A stretch of 64,000 bases of DNA from Planctomycetota bacterium (GCA_003389215.1 QQVP01000022.1:29191-93190); one strand, 5' to 3'; shown: positions 1 through 9,628, numbered from the stretch's first letter. Program-made: numbers and translations. Notes: a model not told the origin generated them from the letters alone.

Positions 1-421
1 TGTTGTAGCTCGAGCCTTCCTCCGGGTCGGCCCGAATCAGGGCGGTGTAGTCGTCAATCGCTTCACGGTACTCTCCCTTGGCCTCTTGCACGAGCGCGCG
101 GGCTGCCCGCAAGCTACGGTTCTCGGGGTCTTGCCGAATCTGCTCCGTGAAGTAGTCCGCTGCATCGTCGAGCGGCAGGACGTCGTCGGCATTTACCCAG
201 CCGCGCTGCGTGTAAGTTATCTCGAGCCAATCGTCCTGCACCTTCTGCACATTCGCGACGATTCCGGGAAACAACTCGGCCACCCGACGATCCTGCACCT
301 TGAGCGGCACATCCCGAATCACCACAATCGTGTCGCCCACGTCGTACTGGGCCTGCGCGGAACCGGCAAGGAAACAGAGCAGCGTGGAAACGAAGGCAAC
401 GAATGGGACTGCGTAGCGCAT
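1..421 (-). CDS. Exported SH3-like/TPR protein (C-terminus cut by window edge)
   Basis: The minus-strand frame opens with an ATG at 421 and is still open at position 1, so about 140 N-terminal residues are visible. Residues 1-24 form a clear Sec signal peptide (charged MRYA, a hydrophobic core, then GSAQA before QYDVGD). Residues ~25-85 are rich in short beta-strand patterns (DTIVVIRDVPLKV, VQKVQDDWLEI, RGWVNADDVLPLD), as in bacterial SH3-like domains. From ~95 a TPR-like helix pair starts (RAARALVQEAKGEYREAIDDY). The likely role is an exported or periplasmic scaffold protein, but no enzymatic function can be given. It is divergent from the next gene, with 270 bp between the two starts. Confidence 0.7.
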   Translation of the reverse strand, partial: MRYAVPFVAFVSTLLCFLAGSAQAQYDVGDTIVVIRDVPLKVQDRRVAELFPGIVANVQKVQDDWLEITYTQRGWVNADDVLPLDDAADYFTEQIRQDPENRSLRAARALVQEAKGEYREAIDDYTALIRADPEEGSSYN

Positions 422-691
422 GGGTCGACCCTAGGGTGCAAAGAGGTGGGTGCATCGAAGAACGGACGCTCTCAGCATAACTCTCGCGATGCGTCGCTTC
501 AACGAGCACTTTGGCGAAGCCAGATTGCGACGCGGCCGCCGCCCTCCCGTCTGCTTTTTTCGCTACGATAGAGGATCCAACGAGATGCGAACACGCGGCC
601 GCGAGGATCGGTGAGTCATTGCTTCGTCAGCGGGGCAACTACGCCGCGCGGCCGACAACCCCTCGGGACGAATTCAGACGGCTTCCTCCGC

Positions 692-3334
692 ATGCTTCGC
701 AACCAGCTTCTATTTGTCCTGTTCTTCGTCTCCGGTTTCTGTGGCCTGCTGTATCAGATCATCTGGCTGAGGCTCGCCTTTGCCTCGTTTGGCATCCTCA
801 CGTCGGTGCTGTCGATCGTCATCTCGGGCTTCATGCTGGGACTGGCCATCGGTTCCTGGGCGGGCGGCAAATGGATCACCCCGTTCACCAGGCGAACCGG
901 CATTTCCGCGATCTACGTGTACGCATTCTTCGAAGCCATGATTGGTGTCGGGGCACTCGTGGTGCCTGTCTTGTTTGGTTGGGGTGAAGATGTCTTGCTC
1001 GATGTGGGGGAAATGGACTCCCGCGCGTACCTGGTCTTCTCGGCACTGCTCGTCGGCGGCGCCATTCTTCCCTGGTGCATCTTCATGGGAACGACCTTCC
1101 CGGTGATGATGGCCTACCTTCGCGAAGACGGCAGCGAACACGAGGGCAGCTTCGGATTCCTCTATCTGGCCAACGTGCTGGGCGCCCTCGGGGGAACCGC
1201 GGTGACGGTGCTCGTTCTGGTCGAGCTGTTCGGCTTTCGCAATACACTTCTGCTGGCCGCGGCGGGCAATTTCGGGATCGCGATCGCCGGCGTGCTCATC
1301 GGACGAGTCGCTCGGCAGCCGGCGGGTCGTCGACAAGTTGCCGCATCGGATCGAACGTCAGCCGACGACGAAGGGGCGGCCGCCGCACCCCAGGCGAGCT
1401 CGCAACGGATTGCCTCGATCATTTTCATGACCGGCTTCACGTCCATGGCCCTGGAAGTGATCTGGGTGCGTGCGTATGCACCGATTCTCAAGAATCAGGT
1501 CTACTCCTTCGCGGCGGTCTTGTTCGCCTATCTGCTGGCAACCGCCTTGGGATCGGCCTGGTATCGTCGCCATCGCAAGCGAAGTCGTGCGCTCTCCGTG
1601 TCCGTTCTGCTGGGCTTCCTGTCGGTCACCGCGTTTCTACCGATCGTTCTCAACGACCCGCGCCTTCACTGGTCGGCCGTTGCCGTCTGTGCCTCGATCT
1701 TTCCCTTCTGTGCGGGCCTGGGCTATCTGACCCCCCTGCTCATCGACAGCTACTCGCAGGGCCATCCTCGCCGCGGCGGCTTCGCCTATGCGCTGAACGT
1801 CATCGGTTGCATCATCGGACCGCTCGTTGCCTCCTACGCCCTCTTGCCATGGCTCGGTTCCCAGGCGTCGATGATCGTCATGTCGTTGCCATTCGTCGTC
1901 TACTTCTTGTCCACGTCTGACAGAACCGACCGGAGCCGACAGTGGTTCCTTCCCGTCGCGAGCGGAACGGGCGCTTTGGTTCTGCTGGCACTACTCGTCA
2001 GCAGAAACCCGGAGGACCGCTGGGCGTCCGGCGACGCCCAACTCTACCGCGATCACACCGCCACCGTCATTGCACGGCGATTCGGCGACAATCACCAATT
2101 GATCGTCAATGGCGTTCATCAGGGTGCGAAGGTCGACACTTTTCGGGTGCACGCCCATTTGCCGATGGGAATGCGACCCGCCCAGCCGAAGTCGGCCCTG
2201 ACGATCTGCTTCGGTATGGGCGTCACCTACCGCTCGCTCCTCAGTTGGGGCCAGGAAACGACCGCCGTGGAGCTGGTTCCCAGCGTCGTGGAGTCGTTCC
2301 GCTTCTTCTGGTCCGACGCGGACCGGGTGCTCGCGAATCCGCAGGGCCGCATCGTCATTGACGACGGGCGACGTTTTCTGCGTCGAATCACCGACCGCTT
2401 CGACGTCATCACGATCGATGCCCCCGAGCCACCAGAGGCCGCCGGTTCGAGCCTGTTGTTCTCGGACGAGTTCTATGCCCTCGTCAAACGACGTCTGCAC
2501 CAGGAAGGCGTGATGCAGCAGTTCTATCGCGGCGGCGAAGCGAAGCTGCTACAGGCCATCGACACTTCGATTCGCAGCCAGTTTCCCCATGTCAAAGTCT
2601 TTGCCTCGATCTCAGGAACGGGCTATCACTTCATCGCCTCGCAGGCCCCCCTACGAACGCCGACGGTCTCCGAGTTCATCGACCGCATGCCTGCCGCCGC
2701 ACGCGAGGACTTGATCGCCGCCGCCGATCGCCCCGCGCGCCCTGGCGACCTGCCGGCGAAGGTGGCCGCCATGCTGGCCGTGGAGTTGCAGCCGGACGAG
2801 TTGCCCCGGCAGGCTCCCGCGGTTCGCGTCACGATCGATAGACCCTTCAACGAGTTTTTCGCCCTCCGCCGCTTCTTCGGTTGGTACGACGAGGTGCCAA
2901 GCCCTCCGGTGGTCCGTGGACTGCGCCGTCCCGAGCAACAAGTCATGCTGGAGCGACTCGCTGCCGCACGGCGAACCTTGCCCCGCTACCTGGCGGGCAC
3001 GGACGGCCAGCTTCCGCAGGTCGAAGCGCTGCGCAACGCACTCGCTAATTGGTCCGCAGACACGGCACCCGACCGTCCATCGAGGGAGCAATTGGCAACC
3101 GAGTTGGACGCCTTGGTGGGCGACCACCTAAAGAAGAAACTCGGGTGCAACTGGGTATTGCTGCAGAACGACGGCGAAACGGGGCAAATTCTCGTGCGCC
3201 ACAATGCGTCGGGCCAGATGTTCGATCCCTACCAGGCCATCCTGGAGAGCATCGAGTCAGGCGACGCCGAGCGGATCGTTAACGCCGTTAACGATTTCAT
3301 ACAAAGAACCCGCTCCAACGACGCACTTCGGTAG
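692..3334 (+). CDS. Membrane-embedded spermidine synthase-like protein (MFS-type TM domain + SpeE-like domain)
   Basis: This is an 880-residue protein. Residues 1-430 carry many hydrophobic segments, starting MLRNQLLFVLFFVSG, in the layout of fused MFS/spermidine-synthase proteins. Residues ~500-640 form a SAM-fold Rossmann domain: a glycine-rich loop (CFGMGVTYRSLL), an acidic strand end (TAVELVPSVVE), IDDGRRFL, and FDVITIDAPEPP. The typical SpeE catalytic motif (D-S/T-S/T-D-P) reads DAPEP here, so aminopropyl transfer is uncertain. The last ~240 residues are soluble and unassigned. I chose ATG 692 because the transmembrane domain starts there. A GTG at 611 with an upstream GAGG is an alternative that would add 27 residues. 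A second family member lies at 4752-7448. Confidence 0.75.
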   Translation: MLRNQLLFVLFFVSGFCGLLYQIIWLRLAFASFGILTSVLSIVISGFMLGLAIGSWAGGKWITPFTRRTGISAIYVYAFFEAMIGVGALVVPVLFGWGEDVLLDVGEMDSRAYLVFSALLVGGAILPWCIFMGTTFPVMMAYLREDGSEHEGSFGFLYLANVLGALGGTAVTVLVLVELFGFRNTLLLAAAGNFGIAIAGVLIGRVARQPAGRRQVAASDRTSADDEGAAAAPQASSQRIASIIFMTGFTSMALEVIWVRAYAPILKNQVYSFAAVLFAYLLATALGSAWYRRHRKRSRALSVSVLLGFLSVTAFLPIVLNDPRLHWSAVAVCASIFPFCAGLGYLTPLLIDSYSQGHPRRGGFAYALNVIGCIIGPLVASYALLPWLGSQASMIVMSLPFVVYFLSTSDRTDRSRQWFLPVASGTGALVLLALLVSRNPEDRWASGDAQLYRDHTATVIARRFGDNHQLIVNGVHQGAKVDTFRVHAHLPMGMRPAQPKSALTICFGMGVTYRSLLSWGQETTAVELVPSVVESFRFFWSDADRVLANPQGRIVIDDGRRFLRRITDRFDVITIDAPEPPEAAGSSLLFSDEFYALVKRRLHQEGVMQQFYRGGEAKLLQAIDTSIRSQFPHVKVFASISGTGYHFIASQAPLRTPTVSEFIDRMPAAAREDLIAAADRPARPGDLPAKVAAMLAVELQPDELPRQAPAVRVTIDRPFNEFFALRRFFGWYDEVPSPPVVRGLRRPEQQVMLERLAAARRTLPRYLAGTDGQLPQVEALRNALANWSADTAPDRPSREQLATELDALVGDHLKKKLGCNWVLLQNDGETGQILVRHNASGQMFDPYQAILESIESGDAERIVNAVNDFIQRTRSNDALR

Positions 3335-3547
3335 CTCGCGCGACGTCACGCTGCGGGCACAACAGTACGTTCCCGGCACGCTACGTTTGGGGGCACGGCA
3401 AGTGGGCGTCTGAGCCATTCGTCGACGTACAACGGAGCAACTTCGAGAACGCGCTGCAAGACGACAAGACGCGGATGCCGTAGCACCGAGATCGCCGTCT
3501 GATGGTTGTCGGACTGGCCGGCTCGCCAGACTCTCCTGGCACGGCGA

Positions 3548-4075
3548 TTATCCTCCTTCGCCCAGGTGCAGGACCCGCTTTGCCCAACGGGCTAGCCTGG
3601 CGTAGAGCTGCCCCTTGGGCGTCATGACGTAGGACTCGCCTTCGACGCGCAGAAAGCCCTCGTCGAGCATGCCGTCTATTTCGTTGCGAAACTTCGTATC
3701 CGGATCGTAGACCCGCAGGATGCCCTCGAAATCGAGTTCCTGCTCAGGGGCGCTGTCGAGTTCAATCATCATGCGCTCTTGCACCGACCGGTCCATGGCG
3801 AAGTAGAACGTCATGTAAATGAAGAATAGCGGAGCAAAGATGAGCACCGCCCAAAGTGAGGCTGGAGCCTGCGCCGGAAGGAAGGTCAGCGACCAATGGC
3901 AGGCGAAAAAGACGCCCAGCCCGAGGACACCAAGCCCGCCGAGCAGCCGCACGTGCGCGGCATACTTCTCGGCGCGGTGCGTGTACGAGATCTTGACAAC
4001 GCGAAACCGCACCAGCACATAGTGCAAGCCCAACACGAAGCTCGCCGCCAGCACACCCGCCACCATGGCTCTCAC
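3548..4075 (-). CDS. Small membrane protein with winged-helix-like C-terminus (paralog of the next gene upstream)
   Basis: This 175-residue protein starts at a GTG preceded by GGAGG with 7 nt spacing. Residues ~1-25, ~45-63 and ~73-93 are hydrophobic and look like three membrane segments. The C-terminal ~75 residues are soluble (VYDPDTKFRNEIDGMLDEGF, then TPKGQLYARLARWAKR) and resemble a small winged-helix domain. It shares length, topology and the pattern Y-x-x-D-x-KFR...T-x-KG-x-x-x-ARL with the protein at 4091-4597. Only 15 bp separate the two genes, so they are probably co-transcribed. I do not recognise the family and assign no function. They may work with the flanking spermidine-synthase-like membrane proteins, but only position suggests this. 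Confidence 0.65.
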   Translation of the reverse strand: MRAMVAGVLAASFVLGLHYVLVRFRVVKISYTHRAEKYAAHVRLLGGLGVLGLGVFFACHWSLTFLPAQAPASLWAVLIFAPLFFIYMTFYFAMDRSVQERMMIELDSAPEQELDFEGILRVYDPDTKFRNEIDGMLDEGFLRVEGESYVMTPKGQLYARLARWAKRVLHLGEGG

Positions 4076-4090
4076 AAACAGGCCTCCGCC

Positions 4091-4597
4091 CTACAAGTGA
4101 CCACCGATGCCGAAGTACCGCCGAAAACCCCCGACGAGCCGGGCGTGCCGTCTTCCTTTGGCGGTGTTCCGAAACACTCCGCCTTGCTGCTCGACCGCTT
4201 TGAGGTACTGCAGATCCTTGAGGATGTCGCGAAACTTGTCCTCGAGGCGGTAACGTGTCGTCAGCTCGTCATAGGTCCGTTTCTTGCCCGAGGACTGTTC
4301 GATCTCGACGAGAATCCGCGTGGCCGACGAGCTATCGACGATGTAGATGAAGATAAAGTACGCAAAGAGGACCGCGCCGTAGATGAACAAGACCGCCGCC
4401 ACGGCGACCGCCTCCGGCGTGGCAAGCGGCTCGGCCGTCGGCCACCAACTGGCGCCGCCTGCCGCCAGGATCAGGCAAGTGAGCGCCGTGATCGCCAATA
4501 CCCGGAAGTGCCGGCGCGACCGTCCAAATCGCAACGATGCCAGGTGAATCGCCACCGTTGCCATGAATCCCACGACTCCGCAGACAATTCCGATCAT
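4091..4597 (-). CDS. Small membrane protein with winged-helix-like C-terminus (tandem paralog)
   Basis: This 168-residue protein starts at ATG 4597, which is preceded by a good GGAG motif. A TTG at 4660 would add 21 residues but has no clear ribosome-binding site. Hydrophobic segments lie at ~2-22, ~36-53 and ~63-88. The C-terminus (DELTTRYRLEDKFRDILKDL, then NTAKGRRHARLVGGFRR) parallels that of the downstream gene. The pair looks like a local duplication forming a two-gene unit. The family is not recognised. The gene is divergent from the spermidine-synthase-like gene at 4752, with 154 bp between the starts that should hold promoters for both directions. Confidence 0.65.
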   Translation of the reverse strand: MIGIVCGVVGFMATVAIHLASLRFGRSRRHFRVLAITALTCLILAAGGASWWPTAEPLATPEAVAVAAVLFIYGAVLFAYFIFIYIVDSSSATRILVEIEQSSGKKRTYDELTTRYRLEDKFRDILKDLQYLKAVEQQGGVFRNTAKGRRHARLVGGFRRYFGIGGHL

Positions 4598-4751
4598 GCT
4601 CCACTCCACGAGGGGCCACGCCACACGGTCCGATTCCCGATAGCCGGGCTGATGACGCAATATTCACGGCGGGCAACAACCTACTACAATAGGAAGCTCA
4701 CGGCCACGCGAATCCGCAGTCCTGACGTCTCGTGCCCCAGGGATTTTCGCC

Positions 4752-7448
4752 TTGAGACTCCTCGTTCTCTTCCTGTTTCTCGCCTCAGGGGCCTGCGCGC
4801 TCATTTACGAGATCACCTGGACGCGGATGCTGACCCTGGTGTTCGGCAGCACCACCTTCGCGGTGAGCACGATTCTCGCCTCGTTCATGGCGGGGCTCGG
4901 TCTGGGCAGCTTCTTCTTTGGACGCTACATCGACCGTCGTGGCCAGCCGCTGTTTGTCTACGGCGTCCTGGAGATCGTCATCGGGGCCTTCGCCCTCGCG
5001 TTCCCCTTCATTCTCGTGGCCTTGAATCACCTGAACGTCTTCGTTCACCGCGACCTCTGGCCGGAGGCCTCCTATTTCCAGCTCAGCGGCGTCAAGTTTG
5101 TGCTCTACTTCATGACGGTTCTCATTCCCGCGTCGCTGATGGGGGCCACGTTTCCGATCATCGTCAAGTTCTACGTGCGGAGAATCCAGCGACTGGGCGA
5201 AGGGGTCGGCATCGTTTACACAGTCAACACGTTGGGGGCCGTTCTCGGCTGTCTCGCCACGGGATTCATCCTGATTCGCCTGCTGGGGCAAACCGCCACG
5301 ACCTATGGGGCGGCCGGATTGAACATCGCCATCGGTGTGGCCGCTATCGCGATCAACGGGCGCCTGGCCGCCGGCGTCGCCGAAGAGTCGTCCGTCGCCG
5401 AAGAGTCATCCAGCGCTGGGGAGTTGCCCCGCGCCATGGAACCGACCGTCGAGCCGGCCTCGTCCCCAGCGGACGCGGTCAGCCCTTTATTGAGCGCTGC
5501 GCAGCCAATGAACCAGGCCGACCAGCGGGAGGCCGGCATTTCAGCCATCACCGCCGCCGCGCAGGGCTCATTAACAACACCGCCATCAATAACACGACGA
5601 CTCGCCGCCCTGGTGCTCTTTGGCTTTGCCGTCTCGGGCTTCTGTGCCCTGGCCTACGAAGTGCTCTGGACACGGATGCTCGTGTTCGCGGCCGGCGTGA
5701 CGACCTACGCCTTTAGCGCCATGCTGGGCACATTCCTCTGCGGTTTGGCCCTGGGTAGCATCGCCTTCGGCAAGATCATCGATCGGCAAAAGAACTTGCT
5801 GGTCGTCTTCGCCGTTGTCCAAATGGCCATTGGCGTGACGGCCTATGCCTCTCAGTTTGTCTTGACCCAACCCGACTTCTTCCTGGCCTTGAACACCGGC
5901 ACGTCGCTCGAATTCGCGGACACGTGGGGCAGCTTCGCGCGACGGCTCTTCGGCAGCACCGCCTTGCTGATGCTGCTGCCGACGATCCTGATGGGCGCCA
6001 CCTTTCCGCTCGTGAACAAGATCTATGTCGGCCGACTGGGAAATCTGGGAAGTGGCGTCGGCAAGGCCTATCTGCTCAACTCGGTCGGCTCGGCCCTCGG
6101 CGCGATGGCGGTCGGCTTTCTGATCATTCCCGCGATCGGCGTGATGAACGGCCTGCTGTTGATCGCGGTCCTGAACATCTCCGTGGGCGGGATCATCCTC
6201 GCCCTGGCGCCCCCCGCCGATTCGTCCGCGGATGCCGCGACCACCGCGCGTCGCTTTCCGCTCATCTCGGCGGTTGTCAGCGTCGGCCTGCTCGCCGCTC
6301 TATTCACCTACCACTTCACCCGGCCGGCGCCGGCGCTCGAGCGTGGCATTCGGGCAGCCCTCGAGCCGGCGAAGGTGCTTCACTACGAAGAGGGGACCTC
6401 CGGCACGTTTGCCGTGGTCGACGGCAAAGGCGGCGCCTGGCGTGCTCTCTACATCGACGGCTTCAATGCCGCGGGGACGGGAAAGACATACAACTATATG
6501 CGCATGCTCGGCCACTTGCCGATGTTGCTCTGCGAGGACCCGAAGGACGTACTGGTGATCGCCTTCGGCACGGGGACGACCAGCGGAACCATCGGCATGT
6601 ACGACTTTGAACAGTTCGACATCGTCGAGCTGGCGCCCGAGGTTATCGACGTCGCCGACTACTTCGCGGAGCACAACCGCAACATCCTTGACGATCCGCG
6701 GACCAACGTGATCGTCGACGACGGACGCAACCACGTGCTCACCACGACGCGAAAGTACGACGTGATCAGCCTGGAGCCCATGCCGCCGTACTTTCCTGGC
6801 GCAATGAGCCTCTACACGCGCGACTTCTACGAGATCTGCAAGAGTCGCCTTACGGACCAGGGGGTGATGTGCCAATGGCTTCCGCCGCACAGTCAGTCGC
6901 AACACGACCAGCAGGGGCTTTTGCGGGCCTTCGCCGAGGCCTTTCCGCACACATCGCTGTGGTTTGCGGAAGGGACGCTCGTCGCGATCGGAACGCAGCA
7001 GGAGCTTTCCGTCGACATCCCGAAGCTCGCCCGGCGCCTCGCCTCGGGCCCCGTGCACGACAACTTGCAGACAACGGGGCTGAACGACCCGCTGCGTTTC
7101 GTCTCGCAGTTTCTGATGGGAAGCGACTCGATCGCCAGATACGTCGCCGAAGTCGAGCCGGTCACCGACGACAATCCCTACGTCGAGTTCTTCTCGATCC
7201 CCAAGAAGTCGCACGAGTTCTATCAAAGCGCCAACCTGCTCGACACCATAGCACGCACCGATAGTGTCTTCCCCTACCTGACGGGCATCCCGCCGGATCA
7301 GCAGGATGCCGTTCGAGCGCAGCTGGAAAGTCTGCGCACGGGGCTGCGCGAGACGGTCCAACGGATGGCCATCGAGTCGGCGCGAAAAGAGGGTTTTCTC
7401 GACGAGCTGAAAGCCAGCGTCAAGCCGTTGGCACCGACACAGCAGTAG
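4752..7448 (+). CDS. Membrane-embedded spermidine synthase-like protein with an in-frame repeat insertion
   Basis: This is an 898-residue protein with an apparent TTG start. AGGG lies ~9 nt upstream and the membrane domain begins at once. It contains two homologous membrane halves: residues ~3-210 (ALIYEITWTRMLTLVFG) and ~285-500 (ALAYEVLWTRMLVFAAG). A linker at ~215-284 joins them. Residues ~247-281 of the linker are encoded by the 104-bp interspersed repeat at 5488-5591, read without a stop. Residues ~598-700 form the SpeE-like Rossmann domain (VIAFGTGTTSGTIG, DIVELAPEVIDVADYF, VIVDDGRNHVL). The canonical catalytic aspartates are absent, since the site reads VISLEPMPP, so true polyamine synthesis is doubtful. 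It converges with rmlA, 31 bp away. Confidence 0.75.
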   Translation: MRLLVLFLFLASGACALIYEITWTRMLTLVFGSTTFAVSTILASFMAGLGLGSFFFGRYIDRRGQPLFVYGVLEIVIGAFALAFPFILVALNHLNVFVHRDLWPEASYFQLSGVKFVLYFMTVLIPASLMGATFPIIVKFYVRRIQRLGEGVGIVYTVNTLGAVLGCLATGFILIRLLGQTATTYGAAGLNIAIGVAAIAINGRLAAGVAEESSVAEESSSAGELPRAMEPTVEPASSPADAVSPLLSAAQPMNQADQREAGISAITAAAQGSLTTPPSITRRLAALVLFGFAVSGFCALAYEVLWTRMLVFAAGVTTYAFSAMLGTFLCGLALGSIAFGKIIDRQKNLLVVFAVVQMAIGVTAYASQFVLTQPDFFLALNTGTSLEFADTWGSFARRLFGSTALLMLLPTILMGATFPLVNKIYVGRLGNLGSGVGKAYLLNSVGSALGAMAVGFLIIPAIGVMNGLLLIAVLNISVGGIILALAPPADSSADAATTARRFPLISAVVSVGLLAALFTYHFTRPAPALERGIRAALEPAKVLHYEEGTSGTFAVVDGKGGAWRALYIDGFNAAGTGKTYNYMRMLGHLPMLLCEDPKDVLVIAFGTGTTSGTIGMYDFEQFDIVELAPEVIDVADYFAEHNRNILDDPRTNVIVDDGRNHVLTTTRKYDVISLEPMPPYFPGAMSLYTRDFYEICKSRLTDQGVMCQWLPPHSQSQHDQQGLLRAFAEAFPHTSLWFAEGTLVAIGTQQELSVDIPKLARRLASGPVHDNLQTTGLNDPLRFVSQFLMGSDSIARYVAEVEPVTDDNPYVEFFSIPKKSHEFYQSANLLDTIARTDSVFPYLTGIPPDQQDAVRAQLESLRTGLRETVQRMAIESARKEGFLDELKASVKPLAPTQQ
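5488..5591 (+). repeat. 104-bp interspersed repeat, copy A (inside a coding sequence)
   Basis: This copy has TATTGA at its left end and TCAATA at its right end, with inner arms related to TGAGCCCT/AGGGCTCA. It is translated as part of the linker of the surrounding membrane protein. If the element duplicates a TA target, net insertion is 102 bp, exactly 34 codons. Four more copies lie at 9525, 13414, 19355 and 61804 (the last inverted). Confidence 0.85.
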
Positions 7449-7479
7449 CCGATTCCACCTGGCACCACGCCAGCACGCC

Positions 7480-8361
7480 CTAACCGTCCAGCAGCGAGAG
7501 CAGGTAGTGCCGGTATTCCTCATCGAGCGGCTCCGCCAAAGCCCGCAGTTCGTCGCCTGAGATGAATCCCTTCAGGTAGGCCACTTCCTCGACACAGGCG
7601 ATCTTCAAGCCTTGTCGCTTCTCGATCGCCGCGATGAAGTTGCTGCCCTGCAAGAGCGAGTCGTGCGTACCTGTGTCGAGCCAGGCGAACCCCCGCCCGA
7701 GTCCCTCGACGAAGAGTCGCCCGCGCTCGAGATAGGCGGCGATGACGTCGATGATCTCTGTCTCGCCGCGAGCGGACGGGGTTACCTGGGCGGCGATGTC
7801 GACGACCTCGTTGTCAAAGAAGTAGAGGCCCGTCACGGCAAGATTCGACCGCGGGCTGGACGGCTTTTCGGCCAGGGCAACCGGCTTCTCATCCGCATCC
7901 ATCTCGACGACGCCGTAGCGCTGCGGATTGCGCACGCGGTAGGTGAAGATCGTGGCACCCTCCGGTCGGACCGCCGCCGCTTCCAGAGTCATCTGAAAGC
8001 TCTGCCCGAAGAAGATGTTGTCGCCCAGGATCAGCGCGACGTTGTCCTCGGCGATGAATTCGCGGCCGATGTCGAAGGCCTGCGGCAGTCCGTCGGGCCG
8101 CGGTTGCACCGCGTACTGGATTTGCAGGCCCAACCGGCCGCCATCTCCCAGGAGCCGTTCGTAGCCGGCAACATGCTCCGGCGAGGAAACGACCAGGATC
8201 TGACGGATGCCGGCGAGCATGAGCGTCGACAACGGATAGTAGATCATGGGCTTGTCGTAGACCGGCAGCAACTGCTTGCTGACCGATACCGTAAGCGGGT
8301 AGAGCCGCGAGCCGGCGCCTCCCGCCAGAATGATCCCTTTTCTGTAGTGACTCTCACTCAT
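7480..8361 (-). CDS. rmlA: Glucose-1-phosphate thymidylyltransferase
   Basis: This 293-residue protein has the usual length for RmlA/RfbA. The N-terminus carries the nucleotidyltransferase signature [16 protein letters not shown], then [18 protein letters not shown]. The metal-binding region [11 protein letters not shown] and the late motif [16 protein letters not shown] are also present. It converts glucose-1-phosphate and dTTP to dTDP-glucose in the cytoplasm, the first step of dTDP-deoxysugar synthesis. The start is ATG 8361, which overlaps the rmlB stop in an ATGA arrangement, so the two are translationally coupled. It probably feeds the sugar operon at 13.5-19.3 kb. Confidence 0.95.
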   Translation of the reverse strand: MSESHYRKGIILAGGAGSRLYPLTVSVSKQLLPVYDKPMIYYPLSTLMLAGIRQILVVSSPEHVAGYERLLGDGGRLGLQIQYAVQPRPDGLPQAFDIGREFIAEDNVALILGDNIFFGQSFQMTLEAAAVRPEGATIFTYRVRNPQRYGVVEMDADEKPVALAEKPSSPRSNLAVTGLYFFDNEVVDIAAQVTPSARGETEIIDVIAAYLERGRLFVEGLGRGFAWLDTGTHDSLLQGSNFIAAIEKRQGLKIACVEEVAYLKGFISGDELRALAEPLDEEYRHYLLSLLDG

Positions 8362-9419
8362 ACGCGGTTCAACCCCAACCGTTCGCGTTGATACTTGCCG
8401 CTCGTCACGCGCTCGACCCAGCTCGCATTCTCCATGTACCAACGGACGGTCTTTTCGAGACCCGTCTCAAAGTCGACCGACGGTTGCCAGCCAAGCTCGC
8501 TTTGGATCTTCCCACAGTCCACGGCATACCGCCGATCGTGGCCCGGTCGATCGGTCACGTACGTGATCAGGGAGTGACAGGGCCGGTGGCCAAGCGTCGG
8601 GTTCAGGTCGTCGACGATCCGGCAAATCGCGTCGACGACGTCCTTGTTGGTGCGCTCGCTGTTGCCGCCGATATGGTACGTCTCGCCCGGCTGGCCCCGT
8701 TCGAGCACACGGAGCAGTGCCTCGCAATGATCCTCGACGTAGAGCCAGTCGCGAACGTTCTGCCCGTCGCCGTAGATCGGCAGCGGCCGCCCCTCGAGGG
8801 CATTCAGAATCATCAGCGGAATCAGCTTCTCGGGAAATTGATAGGGACCAAAATTGTTCGAGCAGTTGGTGATCAATGTCGGCAGGCCGTGCGTGTGGTG
8901 ATACGCCCGCACGAAGTGATCCGCCGCCGCCTTCGACGCGGAATAGGGGGAACGAGGCGCGTAGGGCGTCTCTTCGACGAATCTGCCCGTCGGTCCCAGC
9001 GAACCGTAGACCTCGTCGGTCGAGATGTGCAGGAAGCGGAACGCCTGTCGCTCTTCGTCGCCCAGGTCCCTGAAATAGGCCAGCGAGGCCTCCAGGAGCC
9101 GGTGCGTGCCGACGACGTTCGTGTTCACAAACTCGGCGGAGCCCTCGATCGAACGATCGACGTGCGACTCGGCCGCGAAATTGACGATCGCCGTTGGCCG
9201 ATGCTCAGCGAGCAGCCCGGCGGTCAGCTCCGCGTCGCCGATGTCGCCCTGTACAAACGTGTGGCTCGGGTTGTCGAGCAGCCCACAGAGCGAGTCCAGA
9301 TTTCCGGCGTAGGTCAGTTTGTCGAGATTGACCAGCCTGCCCCGCTCGGTGGAAATCCAGCTTCGCACGAAATGGCTGCCGATAAAGCCTGCCCCACCGG
9401 TAACCAAAATGGTCTGCAC
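8358..9419 (-). CDS. rmlB: dTDP-glucose 4,6-dehydratase
   Basis: This 353-residue extended SDR protein starts at a GTG with a strong AAAGGAGG ribosome-binding site. It has the NAD-binding motif [16 protein letters not shown], the RmlB-typical [14 protein letters not shown], and the catalytic Y-x-x-x-K in [23 protein letters not shown] supplies the T-D-E triad typical of 4,6-dehydratases. It makes dTDP-4-keto-6-deoxyglucose, the branch-point precursor for rhamnose and many amino- or methyl-deoxysugars. It is the first gene of the rmlB-rmlA pair. No rmlD is recognisable in the window, so the end product need not be rhamnose. Confidence 0.95.
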   Translation of the reverse strand: MQTILVTGGAGFIGSHFVRSWISTERGRLVNLDKLTYAGNLDSLCGLLDNPSHTFVQGDIGDAELTAGLLAEHRPTAIVNFAAESHVDRSIEGSAEFVNTNVVGTHRLLEASLAYFRDLGDEERQAFRFLHISTDEVYGSLGPTGRFVEETPYAPRSPYSASKAAADHFVRAYHHTHGLPTLITNCSNNFGPYQFPEKLIPLMILNALEGRPLPIYGDGQNVRDWLYVEDHCEALLRVLERGQPGETYHIGGNSERTNKDVVDAICRIVDDLNPTLGHRPCHSLITYVTDRPGHDRRYAVDCGKIQSELGWQPSVDFETGLEKTVRWYMENASWVERVTSGKYQRERLGLNRV

Positions 9420-9524
9420 CGCGTCGCCTCCTTTTGCATTTCGAGGATCCGGCGAACGTGCGACGATCTCGCCGCCAGGCCCTCGTTTGCGGCTAGACCT
9501 ACGATAACTCGCTGGTCACGATTC

Positions 9525-9628
9525 TATTGAGCCCTGCGCAGCCAATGAACCAGGCCGACCAACGGGAGGCCGGCATTTCAGCCATCACCGCCGCCGCGAA
9601 GGGCTCATTAACAACGCGGCCATCAATA
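9525..9628 (+). repeat. 104-bp interspersed repeat, copy B
   Basis: This is an intergenic copy between rmlB and the TMTC-like gene, in the same orientation as copies A, C and D. The ends are TATTGA and TCAATA, and inner inverted arms TGAGCCCT/AGGGCTCA are intact. It accounts for much of the 263-bp gap. Confidence 0.9.

Noticed and set aside
3896..5716. Long plus-strand open frame of ~606 codons
   Set aside because: It is antisense to the two small membrane genes and out of frame with the spermidine-synthase-like gene. Its composition is rich in R, H and P with no domain.
9525..9628. Small protein encoded within the 104-bp repeat
   Set aside because: The same open frames appear in every copy without start signals, and copies differ by indels. 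They reflect the repeat, not a gene.
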